A DNA stretch of 64,000 nt, taken from positions 35,331,288 to 35,395,287 of the forward strand of contig OV884015.1 of the NCBI GenBank assembly GCA_930367205.1. Reading direction: 5' to 3'. Shown here in pieces: positions 47,201 to 60,700 of the stretch. Numbering within the stretch: the first letter of the stretch is position 1; the number at the start of each line of letters is the position of its first letter. Source of the DNA: Acanthosoma haemorrhoidale (taxonomy: Eukaryota; Arthropoda; Insecta; Hemiptera; Acanthosomatidae). The translations under genes and the position numbers were made by a program. The notes beneath the pieces are model-generated. The model made no database searches, was not told the DNA's origin, and was given only the letters and a program-made list of their open reading frames with translations.

Positions 47201-50200
47201 GTAACCACCTAAGAATTTAAAAATTTAATTAATTATCTGTCGTAAATGTTGAATAATAAATTACCCATCTCAATTGTGCCAATAAGTGTGGAGATTTAGC
47301 CTTGGGCCATTTCCTCCATGTGTCCCTGCCATTCTCATTCCATTTCTTCTCCACCAAGAAACAACAACACACCAGTCTTCATCTATTTGGCCTTTCAGCT
47401 TTCCCCCCATTTTAGTTGGTACTCTTCCAACACCTCTCACACTGGTATAATTTCCCTGGTTCTCCCAGGTCCTTATATTTCAAAGCAAATTATTTTTAGA
47501 GCGTTCTCAGTATTCAAAGATGCTCGATTATCCTTTTGGTAGTTTTCATCTATTTTTTTAACTGAAATCCATGCTACATGTATGAAGTACATGCTAACTA
47601 CACTGTACTTACTATAGTTACTCTACTAGGACTTAAAATGTTTACAGGTTACATTGGAAGCCTTCCTTATTTTCCCATAGATTTGAAATGTTTTTAAAGT
47701 GCAACACCAGGTTAGGCATATGATGAGGTCTACTATTAGCGAAAACTAGGTTATTTCTTCAACACTTTTATTTTGGCTTTCTAGACAGGATTTGCTACTC
47801 CATAATTCTGTGCTTATTTATTTTCCATCTAAGGCTAAGTGAGTTCCGAATTGAACCCGAGTCTACACAGTTAGTTGTTGGGTGAGCTAACCACTACACC
47901 ACAGTGATGGCCTAATTTATAATATGACCTATTGCAAATAAATCTTCTTGTTTTCTTTGAAAGTCGTTTGATTTTCAGAAAAAGAATAGTACTTGCTATG
48001 ATGAAATTCCAATTCCACTTGACCATGATTCACCGTTAACAGAACCAATTATGAAAAAGGTAGTAATATATATTTCATGTTTTTGTTTTGTTTCAGCACT
48101 AAGCAACATGAAGGCTCTCTGATATCCTGGTTAAATAAATTCTTTGTCACATGAAGAGCCCAACTGTAATATTTAATTTAAATAGGAGGAGCCAATAGGA
48201 CGACTCCAGATCTTGTTTCAATATTGTACATGATTGTAAAGTTGTGTACAATAAATGCCTGTGAGTGGTGATACTGCTTGCTGATGTAGCAATCAATAAG
48301 GGAGGAACTATCGACATTATTTTTATGAATGTTTTTTACTAGTCGATGATGTCCCCCCCAAATCTAGCTCTCCATGTCTAGCTTCCCCAAGGTCTCGTAC
48401 ATCTTAAGTCAATAGGTTTTCTAGCTAAGTCTTGCTTCGACTGACTGGAATGAGCACACTCATAATGTACTTACTTAATTTAATGTAATAAAATTCGCTT
48501 AGCAGACAAGTCTAATTAAATCTGCTGATAGTTATTTATTCCAAGTCTTAAAAAAAAAGAAGTATGGTGTAAAGTTTTTAATGGCATTGTTCATTTTGTT
48601 TATGAAGTAAGATTAAATAATCGCATGGGTGAATTCCTGTGTGAAATTTGACTATGGTTTTGCACCTTAATGTAGTCTGAATGGTATAACTAAAGATCCA
48701 TTATGTAAAGATGGACTTAGTTGCGTTAAGGTAATTGCCCTCTATGGATTTAAATCAAAACTTGAACACCTATGTTTTACTTAGGGTTATAAAATTATTC
48801 ATGGGGTTCCAATTGATCACATAATGACTGTAAAACCAATAATAAATCTACAAAAATGATTAATTTTTTGAAAAAAATGTTTATACTCATCTGGTCAAGT
48901 AAGATATTGCGTCCTGGTCAATAAAATAAATGAATTGTGCAACACACCTCATGAAGAGTTAATTTCATTCATAGCGTCCTGGTTGATTGAAATTAACTCT
49001 AGAAGCTACTAGACTAGCATGGTGGTATTTGTCTGTTTGTTACTTCTCAACCTAGGCAATATAATATTTATCATAATTGGGGCTTTATTGGGCAAAGAAG
49101 TGGGGGGTAGAAAGAAGTGTTACATGATGCCTCAGAGATTCTCAAAATAAAAACAACTTCATTAAAAATAATTAAGGGTCATTAATTTATTTATTTTCTT
49201 GTAATTAAAAAATAAGTACTTCCCTGTCATTCATACTATGTATAATATTGAATGAAAGATATTGGTGGCCTAATTAATACGTAATAAGTGTTGAGACTTT
49301 AGTGGACTGTAATTACAAAAATAGATGAAACTCTTAATTGTGTAATGCATTACACTTGATTTAAATTTTTAATTTCTATAACAAAAACGAGTTTCTTGTC
49401 ATTTTCCAAAGTTTAGTGGGCCTCTACACTTCCAACTATTATGGCAGTGAATACACACTGGTAATAGCAACAATGCATTCGGTTTATAACAATAGATTTT
49501 AATGAATAACAGTATATTTTGCTCATTATAATATAAATTATAAGTAATATTAAATGCAAAGACCAAAATAAAGCAGATATGTTATATGTTTATAACATTT
49601 AGAAATTATAAACAGTTAGACCTTGTAAAAGCAATGTATTTTAGTTTTACAGGTTTTGAGAAGTAAAAGAGTTGATAACCCTTTAACGAGTAATGGTAAA
49701 GGAAGCGAACAGTTCACAAACAGAGACAGATCAGAACATATTGTCAAAAATATCACTTACCTTTTGGACACCTTATTAGAAAATTACAAAATTTATGAAA
49801 AAAATTTGATTGCAAAAAATAGTGAGACAAAACTCAAAGAAAAAAAATTGAAGCGTAATTTCAGAAGTAAAACTCCATGTTTCATTTTTCATACATGGAA
49901 ACCAATACATCAAGGAGAATCAAATTTTTCAGAACTAATAGATATGGAATTTTCATCAGCTACAACGGAAAGAACACTATTATACAATTTAGTGACTTTG
50001 AGTAAAGAAGCATGCAAAGATCACTTTAATGATGCAGAACCAGAAACTGAAAATTCTATGGATGAACAATCAACTCAAATAAACAAAAGTTATTTGTTGA
50101 ATGAATATAATAATAATAATCAGGATGTTCCCATGGTCAATAGAATATTAAGTAAACCAAATTTCCAAACAATATTGGATTTTGCAAATGAAATGTCAGG

Positions 50201-51044
50201 CCACCATTTAAAAAAAAAGTCAACTGAAGAGACATTCCAATATAAACCCTTAAACCAAACTATGTGTAACGTCGATAATAAATTATTTGTCAACAAAATG
50301 TTGTATCCTGCATCAGGTGCTCTCAATGATGAAATTTGGATTTTAAATGAACTATTAAAAAAAAAATCAAAAAAATCTCCGAATACCAATGAAACAAACA
50401 TAAGATTTTTGAAAAATAAAAGCAACCTTATGACTGATTTTACACACTTTCCTAATGATAAAATACATAGTAATGTTTACAGAGCTAAAATTATTAAAAA
50501 AGAAATAGAAAATGTTTCATCAATGCACAAATCAATAAAAGATCTAATTAAAAATTATCTTAATTATTCGTTCCTAAAAAATGGAACTTTCAAAATGGAT
50601 AAACACTTTATAAAAAGTACTAATTACACGTTAAGGACAACTTGTGGACCTTCTACAAAGCCGACCCCCAAACGTCCTACAACTGGACCTTACAATTTAA
50701 CTGTTGATTGGTGTTGTTTAATAAAAACAGAAACAAATCATGCTGCCAGCAGTACTACTAGCCAAGCATTGATTACTATTACCTCAGATACAAATACAAC
50801 ATCAGTAGAAACAAGTACAGAAAGCACTGAAAGTACTTCACCAGAGGAAACACTGTCACACACAGACATAAGTACCACACATCAAGGTAAATCATTTCTA
50901 GAAAAAGCACGAACAAGAGGATATCACCTTCACCACCATAATAAAAACTATTCACTTTTAAAAGAATATAAGCCCAAGATAATAAGTGCAACAACCTCCG
51001 AAACTCATTTCAAGACTGAGGTGTGCACTTCTGAACAAAATTGA
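44250..51044 (+). CDS. Large orphan Ser/Thr/Asn-rich protein
   Basis: Four exons join in phase: 44250-44335, 44381-46631, 47979-48059 and 49653-51044, giving 1269 aa. I do not recognise the family. The first exon (MYYFPRRTYHSSSGKVSLGV...) plus the start of the second makes a basic start followed by a hydrophobic stretch (about 18-36), a possible signal or anchor with one Asp inside. The body is hydrophilic, rich in N, S, K and D, with basic patches (HRKLKRRKN; RNRGMHRFFKGLLKHKG), an acidic-tyrosine patch (DEDYYNYVGYDNTDY), a dibasic HPRRSVPDK followed by a short coiled coil (LQSLQKELLELQKAL), and a Ser/Thr-rich tail (TSTESTESTSPEE). A 9-base microexon at 46832-46840 is possible. The 3' end is uncertain: protein-like frames continue to about 51350, with a strong acceptor at 51288. 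Upstream donor choice at 44293 is an alternative. Confidence 0.6.
46757..46787 (+). repeat. Short tRNA-like SINE head fragment
   Basis: GGTGTAGTGGTTA, a tRNA A-box sequence, occurs here after TCTCATAT. It is the same head as in the SINE at 47827-47913, on the opposite strand, and then dissolves into AT repeats. It is probably a truncated copy. Confidence 0.3.
46975..47140 (-). pseudogene. Possible Tc1-like transposase C-terminal fragment
   Basis: The minus strand reads CPSPPSLNLNPIEKWQMRSR, resembling the PPQSPDLNPIExxW signature of Tc1-type transposases, followed by a plausible helical tail. A G-run occupies the region just before it. No terminal repeats were found, so this is only a likely relic within an intron of the orphan gene. 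Confidence 0.35.
47827..47913 (-). repeat. tRNA-derived SINE head
   Basis: On the minus strand an A box TGGTGTAGTGG (47901-47891) is followed about 33 bases later by a B box GGTTCAATTC (47857-47848), as in the internal RNA polymerase III promoter of tRNA genes. The sequence between does not form a convincing cloverleaf, so it is a SINE and not a tRNA gene. The body probably continues leftwards; its end is not defined. It lies in an intron of the orphan gene. Confidence 0.55.
48060..49652. other. Intron of the orphan gene
   Basis: 1.6-kb intron with consensus-like ends (AAG|GTAGTA and TTTTACAG|GTT). The only structure seen is a 13-base perfect hairpin stem, AGAGTTAATTTCA, at about 48955-48967 with its complement near 48988-49000. 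Confidence 0.5.
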
Positions 51045-54000
51045 CTTCAAGAAAGAGTTAAGGCCACAAGAAGAAATACTTCCTAGTGAATCTAAAACCA
51101 TACCCCTGAAAATGAACATAGATCTTCAAACTGGTCTCTATCCAGTGTGAATGTATGTCTTCAACAACAGAACAGACAAAAATTAAGATGGAAACAAAAC
51201 CTAATAATAAAAATCATATTCATCCAGATGATGCTAAAACCGCACTGCACTTGTTTGATTTATTTGATCTCATTCCCCATTTTTTTTAGGAGATATAGCT
51301 CTCTCAAAACCATTGCAACAGAAAGTAGAAAATCTACAGTTATGATCAAATAAGAGGCAATTCAAAGTTATGGTGTAAAAGGACATTAATGACAAAACTC
51401 TTGAAATCACTTACTTCCATTGAACAAAATACCAAAAATTCATACAATCAATTAGATCGGATAAATATAATATAATAAATCCTTATTATTTAAGCAGTAT
51501 AAATAAGGCATAATCCAACAAATAACAGCTACCAATAAAAATTCTCTACATTATTCTTTAACGAGTCTCATATCACGGCCGGTAATCATAAAAACGGTTT
51601 GTGTTTACTCACCTCATTCAATTTTTTAGATGACAAAATTTTAAATCACCGAAAAAACAAAATATTGCTTTTATAGAGCTCTGATAATAAATGTTATGAA
51701 GCAATTATAATTTTTATTATAAAAAATAAGGAAATATATTAAAATTATGACTTAAATTGTGTTTTAATACATATAGATGTATAGATATTTATTTTTTAAT
51801 ACAACTACATTTTGTAACATGATTTTGACTGAATCCTGGGGTCCTATTACATCACTCCCCTCAGATGGAACCTCTCGACTCGGCTCAACAACCCACGGGT
51901 GTTTTTCTTATTTCACAGCTAACTTAATAGATTGCTATGGTAATTTTCTACTTTTCTAATTTTTTATAACTCATTATAACATACAATATGACATGTATGT
52001 AACCTTAATCTCAAATTATTTACATTACAATAATGTATTCCCACTAAATATGCTATGTTTTCATAATTTCCTATTCACTATGCCTAGTGGCGGAACTAAC
52101 ATGCATGAATTCATCACAGTTATCTACAGCTCAAAATCACACAGACTGAGAAATTAAATCCTGCTATTTTCATGCAAATGACAACAATACTTAAATAAAC
52201 TCTAAGCTGTTTTCCTAAAAATTCAGGTTCTACACTTCATTAGTTCATAGATTGAACACATAAAACTTATTTTAAATCTGTAATGCAAAGGCTCTAACCC
52301 TGCATCTACTATCTCCTTGACCCACACCCACAGACTATTGGTCTTCGAATATACTTCTAAAGTTAAAATTTTTCAATTTTTAATCTTAACCCAACCCTTG
52401 ACTCAGAGAACATAACATTTTATTCCCACTATAAAACAGTTCAGCCATTATCTCATTCCACAACAAATCCATAAGCTTCTTCTTGCTTCCATTATTGTAT
52501 CCCACTACCACAATGATAGTTGTTGGTAGTAATGGTGACCTCTCTCGACTAGTCGAAAATTGAAACACCTCAAGAGCTATTTCCTACGAGTTATCTCAAT
52601 CTTATATAATGAAGTATTATGTTATCTACAATACCAGCTGGACTGTGGCCATTTCATTTATTTGCAAAACATTTGTCATTCTTAGAGGACCCAAGCCCCA
52701 GAATAAAGTTTTTTGTTTTCATTCATTTCATCCCTACAACTTAAGCAATGTTAGGCCAATATCAACCAGTTGGACAGATGAGGCATTGACATGGTAGCAA
52801 TTGCACAGTGATGGTATTAGTTAAAATGTCTCACATAAAACAATAATTTAGTCTATCAATGCTAAATGTGAAGAAGTATTTACAGGTAAGCAATTAAAAA
52901 GTATTAACAAAAGAAATGTTTATTAAATTGATTTCTTCATTCAAATATTGATTCACAAGAATTACATTAAATATAATATTTACATATCTGTACAATATGA
53001 CAAATTGCGTTCTTTCCAATGTCTTTTTTATATTAACACCTACTTATTGGTACCACAAATACTTTTTAAAAAAAAGGTTAAAAAAATAAAATAATGCATC
53101 AATTATTTTGGTAATTGAAATCATAAACATAATTTGGCCTTCACACACCTCTGAGATTGAATCTCTTTCATCCTAGCTATTTATTTGGACTGTTGCAATA
53201 ATTTATTTGGCGATTTTTTACCGATACAAACTGGGTTGCATAGTTCTTCAAGAACCAATTACATAATTTTACACTTTACCTAATGATTTAAAATGTTTGT
53301 GTTTAAATACAAAAGTGCCATCTGTAAATATGTGCAGGTTATGTTCCACTTGAAATTGATTGGTCAGAATTTGTAATTTAAGAACGTTAAATTACACCTT
53401 ATAACAAAAACCTCAAATAAATTTATGGATAATGGTAATAAGATATACATACTTAACCGCGAAATAGCAATAGTATATATATAACAGTATTAAAATGTAC
53501 TTAAGAAAGAAATTTACAAAGTATTTTAAATGTACAAAAATGATGATAAGAGAATATCTTTTGAGTATTCTGTATAGAAAAGAACATATTTATGCATACA
53601 TCTCTATTTGACCAAAAAAATATTTATACTTAAAAAATTAAAAAATATAAAAACATTGTACAATGGAAACTGCAAATATTTATGTTTACAAATAACTAAT
53701 AATAATTTGAATACAAAAATTAAAAGTCTTATAGGTTACTTAGATAATGAAATATAAGTCTAAATAATAATTTTTACATGAAAAATTGGAAGCCATTATT
53801 CTGATAAATCCTTATTAATTTATTACAAAAATTTTCATTAGCATGAAAAATGGTCATATTTTTATGGCATAATCTCCATATAAAAAAGAAAAAGAAATTG
53901 TAAACAATAAAAACAGAGATCATATTTATAAATACAATTAATATTCCATGCTATTATAGGGGCAACATAGAACTTTAAATGTTCATCAGAATACGACAGA

Positions 54001-55740
54001 CACATTGCTAAAAAAAATAATAAAATAAATCAATAGTAGGAAAAAACATTCATTAAATAGCACTGTTTCGAATTTATTGTAAAATAAATGCTTTTTATTT
54101 GTATTATCGACTTAGGTAATCAAAAAAATATTTACACATAGGAACCTAAGATAATATATAAATGAAAACTATTACCTCTGCTTTGTTTACGTATCATTTT
54201 CTTCGAACTTAGCAACATAAAATTAAGAAATTTATTTGGTAAAAGATAGAAAAAGAAAATTTACATAATACAAATATAAATTATCTTTGGATGTCAATGC
54301 TTATTTGCAAAGCATAAAAAGGGGTTTGGTATCCATGTTTAGCCAATCTGAGTTAATCAAAGAAATATATTCATAAATAATAAATACCTTCTTGAACCAT
54401 TATTTATTTACATAAATGAATGTACCTTTCTTTCACTTTATTTATTTTTTAGCTTATTCCTAGCACACACTAACAAAGAGCTTCCTTTCTTAATGAAGGT
54501 AGTGAGGTATTCAAGGTATACAAACACTTAGTAAATATGGATCTCACACTTATTTTTCAGTAAAACAATAAATAAAAATATATATATATATATATTTATA
54601 AATACAATGAGAAAAAAAATTGTTTGAATAGTTCAATATCACTTAAATTTCTTGCATAGCTTCCTTAGTGATAACTTTTCAAAACGTATATATATATATT
54701 TTTATGTATATATATATATATATGTTATAACTCTATATACATATGTTCAGTATAATTATAACAGCTGATGAGAACATCAAGTTGATTGTTACGTCAACAC
54801 CTTGAACACTTCTTCAAATCAAGGTTTTAGATAGCGACAACTTGATCACTGTAAAACCAAATTCAAGTAATAAATTTTAAAACAGTTAATAAGATTAAAA
54901 TATTAAACATATGGCACAATTATGATAGCAAATGTTAGCACAAATACTATTTATTTAGATTATTCAATGAGTCCACAGAAGAAAGAATACTAATGGTCAT
55001 GGCTTAAAATTAAATCCCTCATCAATCCATTTTAAAAGATATTAATGATTTAATTTTCTGATTTTTTTTCCGATTGGTTGAGGAGACATAAAAGAAAAAA
55101 ACTGAATCTATTGTGGTTCAATTAAAATTAAAAATTTAATATTTTAACCACATCAAATGAAAACACCTTAATCAATACAAATGAAATCAGCAGTGCACAA
55201 AGACTTCAAACTTAATTTTTGCAAAATTAGAAGGTACAAGTGGTAGTATGTGTTTTTTCATGGGGCTCATTTGTGAAATGTAATAACTTAAAAAATGAAC
55301 AAATTTTTTAAGCCTTTGGTCTTAATTGCACAGTTAAAGCTCCCACCAATTATTTGGATATTCTTCCTTTTACCTCCTTGATATTAATGGTGTCGAATTT
55401 GCGTGCAACCCTCCCCTCTTAATCCGTTTTTTTACCACTGTCTTTATTTAAGGACAGTATGTTTTATAATTTTTCGAATCTATACTTATTTGTTAAAAAT
55501 TCTCATTTATGTTTTATATTAGTCTACACTCATTAAAGAAAAAATGTTTTTTTTGTATCATTATTATTAGTTCAGTGAAAATGTTAACTAACATCTGAAA
55601 AATTATGCCAGACTTTTTATCCTTTTCAAAATTCTGTAAAAAATACAAAAACACAAACTAGTGACATTTTACCATACTTTTTTATTAAATTGTACCTTGT
55701 AAAAACTGAAAAAAATTACTAAAAATTGTGTGGCATGCAG
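51045..55740. other. AT-rich DNA without a recognised gene
   Basis: 4.7 kb between the orphan gene and the piggyBac relic. The orphan gene's 3' UTR lies at its left end, with an AATAAA at 51206-51211 as one candidate signal. The rest is A/T-rich with no coding I can support. Part could be a long 3' UTR of the minus-strand RG-rich gene, but the piggyBac copy lies in between. Confidence 0.35.
54579..54723. repeat. TA microsatellites
   Basis: Two runs of alternating T and A, about 54579-54595 and 54687-54723, the second interrupted by TTTTTATG. Simple sequence only. Confidence 0.8.
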
Positions 55741-57625
55741 ATGTTTTATATGTTGTCCTCGGATTAGGACAGTGGTAAATAAAGGAGTCAAAAATGAAAC
55801 ATCAAGATTTGTTTTAAAGAAATTTGTTTGAGATTTATGAGCAAACTTATAAACACTGATATTCAAAACAAATAAATATTCAAGTACAAGTTATAAAGTT
55901 TCATGAATATCAATTATTTTTTAAAATGGTAATCAGAGGAACATTCTGGGGCGAGGGCTTCCCAGGAATACTTTGTCATGTCTCGCCCCCTTCTTAGCTG
56001 TTGTGTGAGCACTGTCTTCTCTATAACAACTTGACAACTTTCTTCATATAATTATAAACACAGCTTTTTTGTCTTTCCAAAACTGATAACCTTTAACCTG
56101 TCTTCATATTCAGAACATTTATTGTGAAAAATTCAGTGAGTAAACATGGCTTACCCAGTGTATAGAACAGTTGAAGAAGTGATTCAAGTGATGTGAAAAT
56201 TAGATTAAGAAGAAGCAGTTGGGCAGAAAACTGATTTAGTATTGATTCCTTCAGATGATCCAGACTGTCTAACAGATGAATATTGTGATAATAAAGTGGA
56301 TTGCAGGGATAAAATTGTTGAAGTTCTGAGGAATAGGACTTGGGCAATAAGATGAACATCATTCAACAGTTCATCCACTTCCAAATTAAACTAAATAAAT
56401 CAAAGCTAAAAACACTGTTCCACGACCCATTTAGACAAAAAATATAAAAAATTTTGATATGCCAAAAGAAATAAAACAAATATAGCTAAAGATAATATGA
56501 TTCAGCAATGTAAAAACTTCCCCAAACGAAACATTTTAATCATTTTTTACACAAGACAAAGTTAAGCAGTTTAAAATGGGGAAGCCAATTAGGTTTGGCT
56601 ATAAGTTGTGGGCGCTATGTGGATCCAACAGGTTCTGTTTTCAATTTGATTTATATTGCAGCAAAGAATAATTTGCAGGTAATATGGAAATAGGTCTGGA
56701 TACCAGAGTTGTGGAGCAAATGTTAACAACCCTTACAGTCATGAAATTTTTAAAAATAATTTCTTCACTTCCAATGAATGGCTTTATGATTTACTAAGTT
56801 TGGATTCAGAGCTTCTGGTGCAATAAAAGAAAATGGAATAAGAAAATTTCCCATCATGACCTGTGGTGAGATGAAAACACAAGCCAGAGGAAGTTATGAT
56901 TATCGCTTTGATGGACTAAACCAATTTTTATTTGTTCGCTGGATGGACAAGTGTTCCCTACAATAGCCAACAATTGTGACACTATTGAGCCATTTTGAAT
57001 AGCTAGCTGTTTTTCTAAAGGGGAAAAAAGTTTGTGTACAACAGCCCAATTACAGTTCATATATGGGTGAAGTTGATCACCATGATTGGTTGGCTTTAAA
57101 ATATAAAATAAAAGTTTGAGATAAAACATGGCATTGGTCTCTTTTTTACTCATGTGGTGGATATGGCGATTGTAAAGACACACGTACTGTAAAATCAGTT
57201 TAGTGATAATAAACTGAGCTGCTTGTTTCATTAGTGAAGTGACTATGTTTTATTTGAAGCTTCCTACTATTCGGAGATCACTTGGGTGACCTCTAGAAAA
57301 AGCTGTCATCGAAACCTTCTGCCACAATGAAATTTGATGGTATTGGCCATTTATTGGGGAAAAGAGAGAAGCAAAGGAGAGATGTATGTCCAACCCCAGG
57401 ACATTTGTACCAAGTGTGCTCTCACACTCAGCCTAAAATATTTTTTCTAATTACCATCTAAAAAAATGTTATTTTCTAAAGTTTATAAGTTGTACTTGAA
57501 TATTTATTTGTTTTGAATATCAGTGTAAATATTTTTTTATCATAAACTTCAAATAAATCAATTTTAAAAAAATTTGAAGTTTCAGTTTTGATCCCGAGGA
57601 ACCCTGAAAATTTGGCATGATGAAA
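55741..57625 (+). mobile_element. Decayed piggyBac-like transposon
   Basis: Inverted arms at 55854-55898 and 57481-57525 match almost perfectly (CACTGATATTCAAAACAAAT and on). Weaker similarity extends outwards for about 100 bases on each side. Between them the plus strand encodes fragments of a piggyBac transposase: DDPDCLTDEYCDNKVDC, a GKPIRFGYKLWALCDP-like stretch broken by frame changes, NNFFTSNEWLYDLLS, IRKFPIMTCGEMK, ARGSYDYRFDG, VDHHDWLALKY and RFDGIGHLLGKREKQRRDV-like tail. Many stops make it inactive. TTAA target ends were not located, so the outer limits are approximate. Confidence 0.75.
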
Positions 57626-57750
57626 ACAAAGAAGATGGAAGGGAGGAGATCTGCTTGAATACACATAAGAGGTTGAATTTATACTGGAACAATATGAAAC
57701 ATTTATAATTAAGGATAATAGTAATGTGATTTTGACTTACGCGAGCATTG

Positions 57751-60700
57751 TCAGACTTTATGCTGCCTCATGTGAAAAGCATTCCTGTCCGAGTAGGCGC
57801 CTGCATATAAATCTGGTCTGGTGGCTGGTGGGGCCGTCGCTTGAAAATGAAATAAATAAATTACACAATAATAAGAAAAGATTAAAAAAAAAAGAAGAAT
57901 CCAGAAAACTTAAATATATGGAGGAATAGACACTCTTGTAATACTACAGTAATAAAAAAAAAGGGATAAGTTTTATGTGTATTTACTTAGAAGTAGTTGT
58001 AATTACTAGGAGCTAGCAGTCAGTTAACAAATTGGACTTGACTAACAATACAATAAAAAACATTTTAACCTCATGCACAAAGAAATAGGCTATACATAGA
58101 GAAACATGAGCTAAGAATTCAATTTATGGGGTTAGAAGCAAAGGAATGTAAGTGACAAATTGATTTTTCTAAATAATTCACACCTTGAATCTACAGGGTG
58201 GTGTTTGGCATGCCGTTTTAGAAATTTTATGAGTGAAGCTACATAAGTCCTGGATAACCATGTGAAGCTACATAACCAACTCGTTTTATTTATCAATCTT
58301 TTGCCATGATATGATTTTTAAAACGTTTATTTTTCGAAAAAAACATGTTTTTTTTTACTGTAAAAAATATTTCTCTTCTTTAACTCAATTTTTTACAACA
58401 TTTTCGTTATCAGCCTTAAATTTCTGGTAAGACTAGAGCACTTTTATTTTGAAAATAACAATCTAAAAACTGCAATAGCAGCTAAAACTTTATGAATGTT
58501 GGAAAATTCAAATTCATGAAAAACGTTAAATGTTAACAAATTTTTTCTGGAAACTGACGAAGTATCCCAAAACTGTCTTTTTTAAATGCTTTCAAATGAT
58601 AAACTAAAAATGCTTATTTAAATTAAAGGAGGAATGTAGGTGAGAATGAGAAAAAAACTGGGCCAAAAACCCATGTGCTATTTTCAATGTAGGAATGTAA
58701 TTATTGATCATTTGTTAACATTAAAGTTTACTGGGAGATGGCAACCCTCACAAACTCAGAATACACTGGTATTACTTTTCTGTTCAAAAATGCAGTGAAT
58801 GAGCTTGTTGCACAGTGATACTATGTATCTTGTCAGGGATACCCTCCAATACAGGTGTTTGAATGAGTATATCAGTGCCTTGGTTCCTTCAGCAAGCCAT
58901 TGCCTGAAGCGAGACACTGTCCACATAATGTGGAGTAATGGAGAATCTTCTTGAAAATTTATTACTTTATATGCCAAATCAACTCCAGGCCAATGCACCT
59001 GATCCCCAAGGTATGCCTCTGACCATATTTTCAAAACTTCCACCTGAAAATACTCATCGAAAAACAAGATGATCAAAGGTTTCAAATACATCATTTTCAA
59101 AGACTTTCGCAATGAAGCTTTTTAGGGAGGCTTGACGTTTTCAAGATGAAATGTACACATTACATACAGGAACAATGGCTTAAAGAAGTTATTACTTGTT
59201 GTTATTCTAGTAGGTACTCATATTTTTTAGGAGCTTAACGGGTTTTTTTTTATCATTCTCACTTATATTTATCCTTCAATTTTAATCGGAATTGCATTTT
59301 TGAGTATAACATTCAAAACCATATTAAAAAAAAGTTTTTGGGGTACTTAAGATATTTTTGATGAATTGGGGCCAAGTTCAGAACAGTGATTAATACTAAT
59401 TAATCTAAAATGGGAGCCAATGCTGGGATCATATTTATTTTAAAATTACAATATGTTTTTAATTTTAGTGAAAAACAGTTGGAAATTCCATCATTTTACT
59501 ATTTGGTTTTTAAAATTCTTTGTTTATTTTTTAAAAAACTTCTCGACAGAAAGGCTAATATGTTCATTTGCATATCATTTTAAATAAAATGAATTTCCCA
59601 ATATGAATTCTATTTAAACTGCAATACCAGCAGTTACTGTTTATGAGATATTTTAATCAGAAATTCAGATTAAAAGATTTTGACAACTGGATATTTTATA
59701 GCCATTAGAAAAGTAGTGTAAGACATAGAAATACCCAGAATTTTAGTTTTTTTAAATAATATTGAAACAACATTGAATTTTTACCCAATGAAGACTTACA
59801 ATTAAAAACATAGGAAGAAATCACAACTATTCGAATAAACTATCCCTGCCAATGCTGGGTAATTCTGTCAGATCTCCATAACTTTGTAAAATGAACCACA
59901 CACCTTTTACATCTTACAGATCATATGAAGATAGTATTAATGTGATAGACAACATGCTCACCTTTACACCAAATGATTTTCAAATCAATCTCAATATTGC
60001 TCTGAGTTTTCTCAGAATCCATACAGCCCACCCCTTTGCGCTTACCCCTCTTAATTATATTGTTTAAGCATAAGCGATGCAATCATATTAAATTACAAAT
60101 AATTCTTTAGCAATACAGTTGAAATGCAGTTTTTAAGTTTTGCTTCTGTATTGATGCATTTTGAATAATATAAAATCAATAGCTTTTATATCGTCTTCAA
60201 AATAACTCCATCAAACAGAAGTGAAGTATCTTCGAGTAAGCTTAACCAATAATAAAATGCACAAGATTAAATTTAATTTAGTTGAGAAATCATTATATTG
60301 TATAAAGTAGATAAAACACAATTTGTTACTTTAATATACATCGAATTTATATCAAGCTGCATTTGGGATAAAGAAAATGATGCTTTTGTTCAAGGCAATT
60401 TTCAGCAAACAGCACTTGCAAGAAAAAGTAATAAGTCTATCAATTCTACATAAAAGAAATCCTATTAAGATGCTCAGAACAGTTTAATAAAATGTTATTT
60501 GTGATTCAATTTTATTACTATTTAGGTTAAGAAGAACAATAGGGATTAGTATATATGATTATTTTTACAGTTGTGTTTAGTATTAAAGCACAGAAGTAGA
60601 AGTTTTATACAAATTTCACATAATTATGAACATTTAATTCATAAATAATTCACATTAATTATGAGTATCGTTATAATTTATTGATAAACTTACAAAACAA

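Noticed and set aside
47827..47913. tRNA gene on the minus strand
   Set aside because: A and B boxes are present, but no acceptor or anticodon stem forms; better explained as a SINE.
54579..54723. Replication origin or scaffold attachment suggested by TA-rich runs
   Set aside because: Simple TA microsatellites are common in such AT-rich genomes; nothing specific supports a function.
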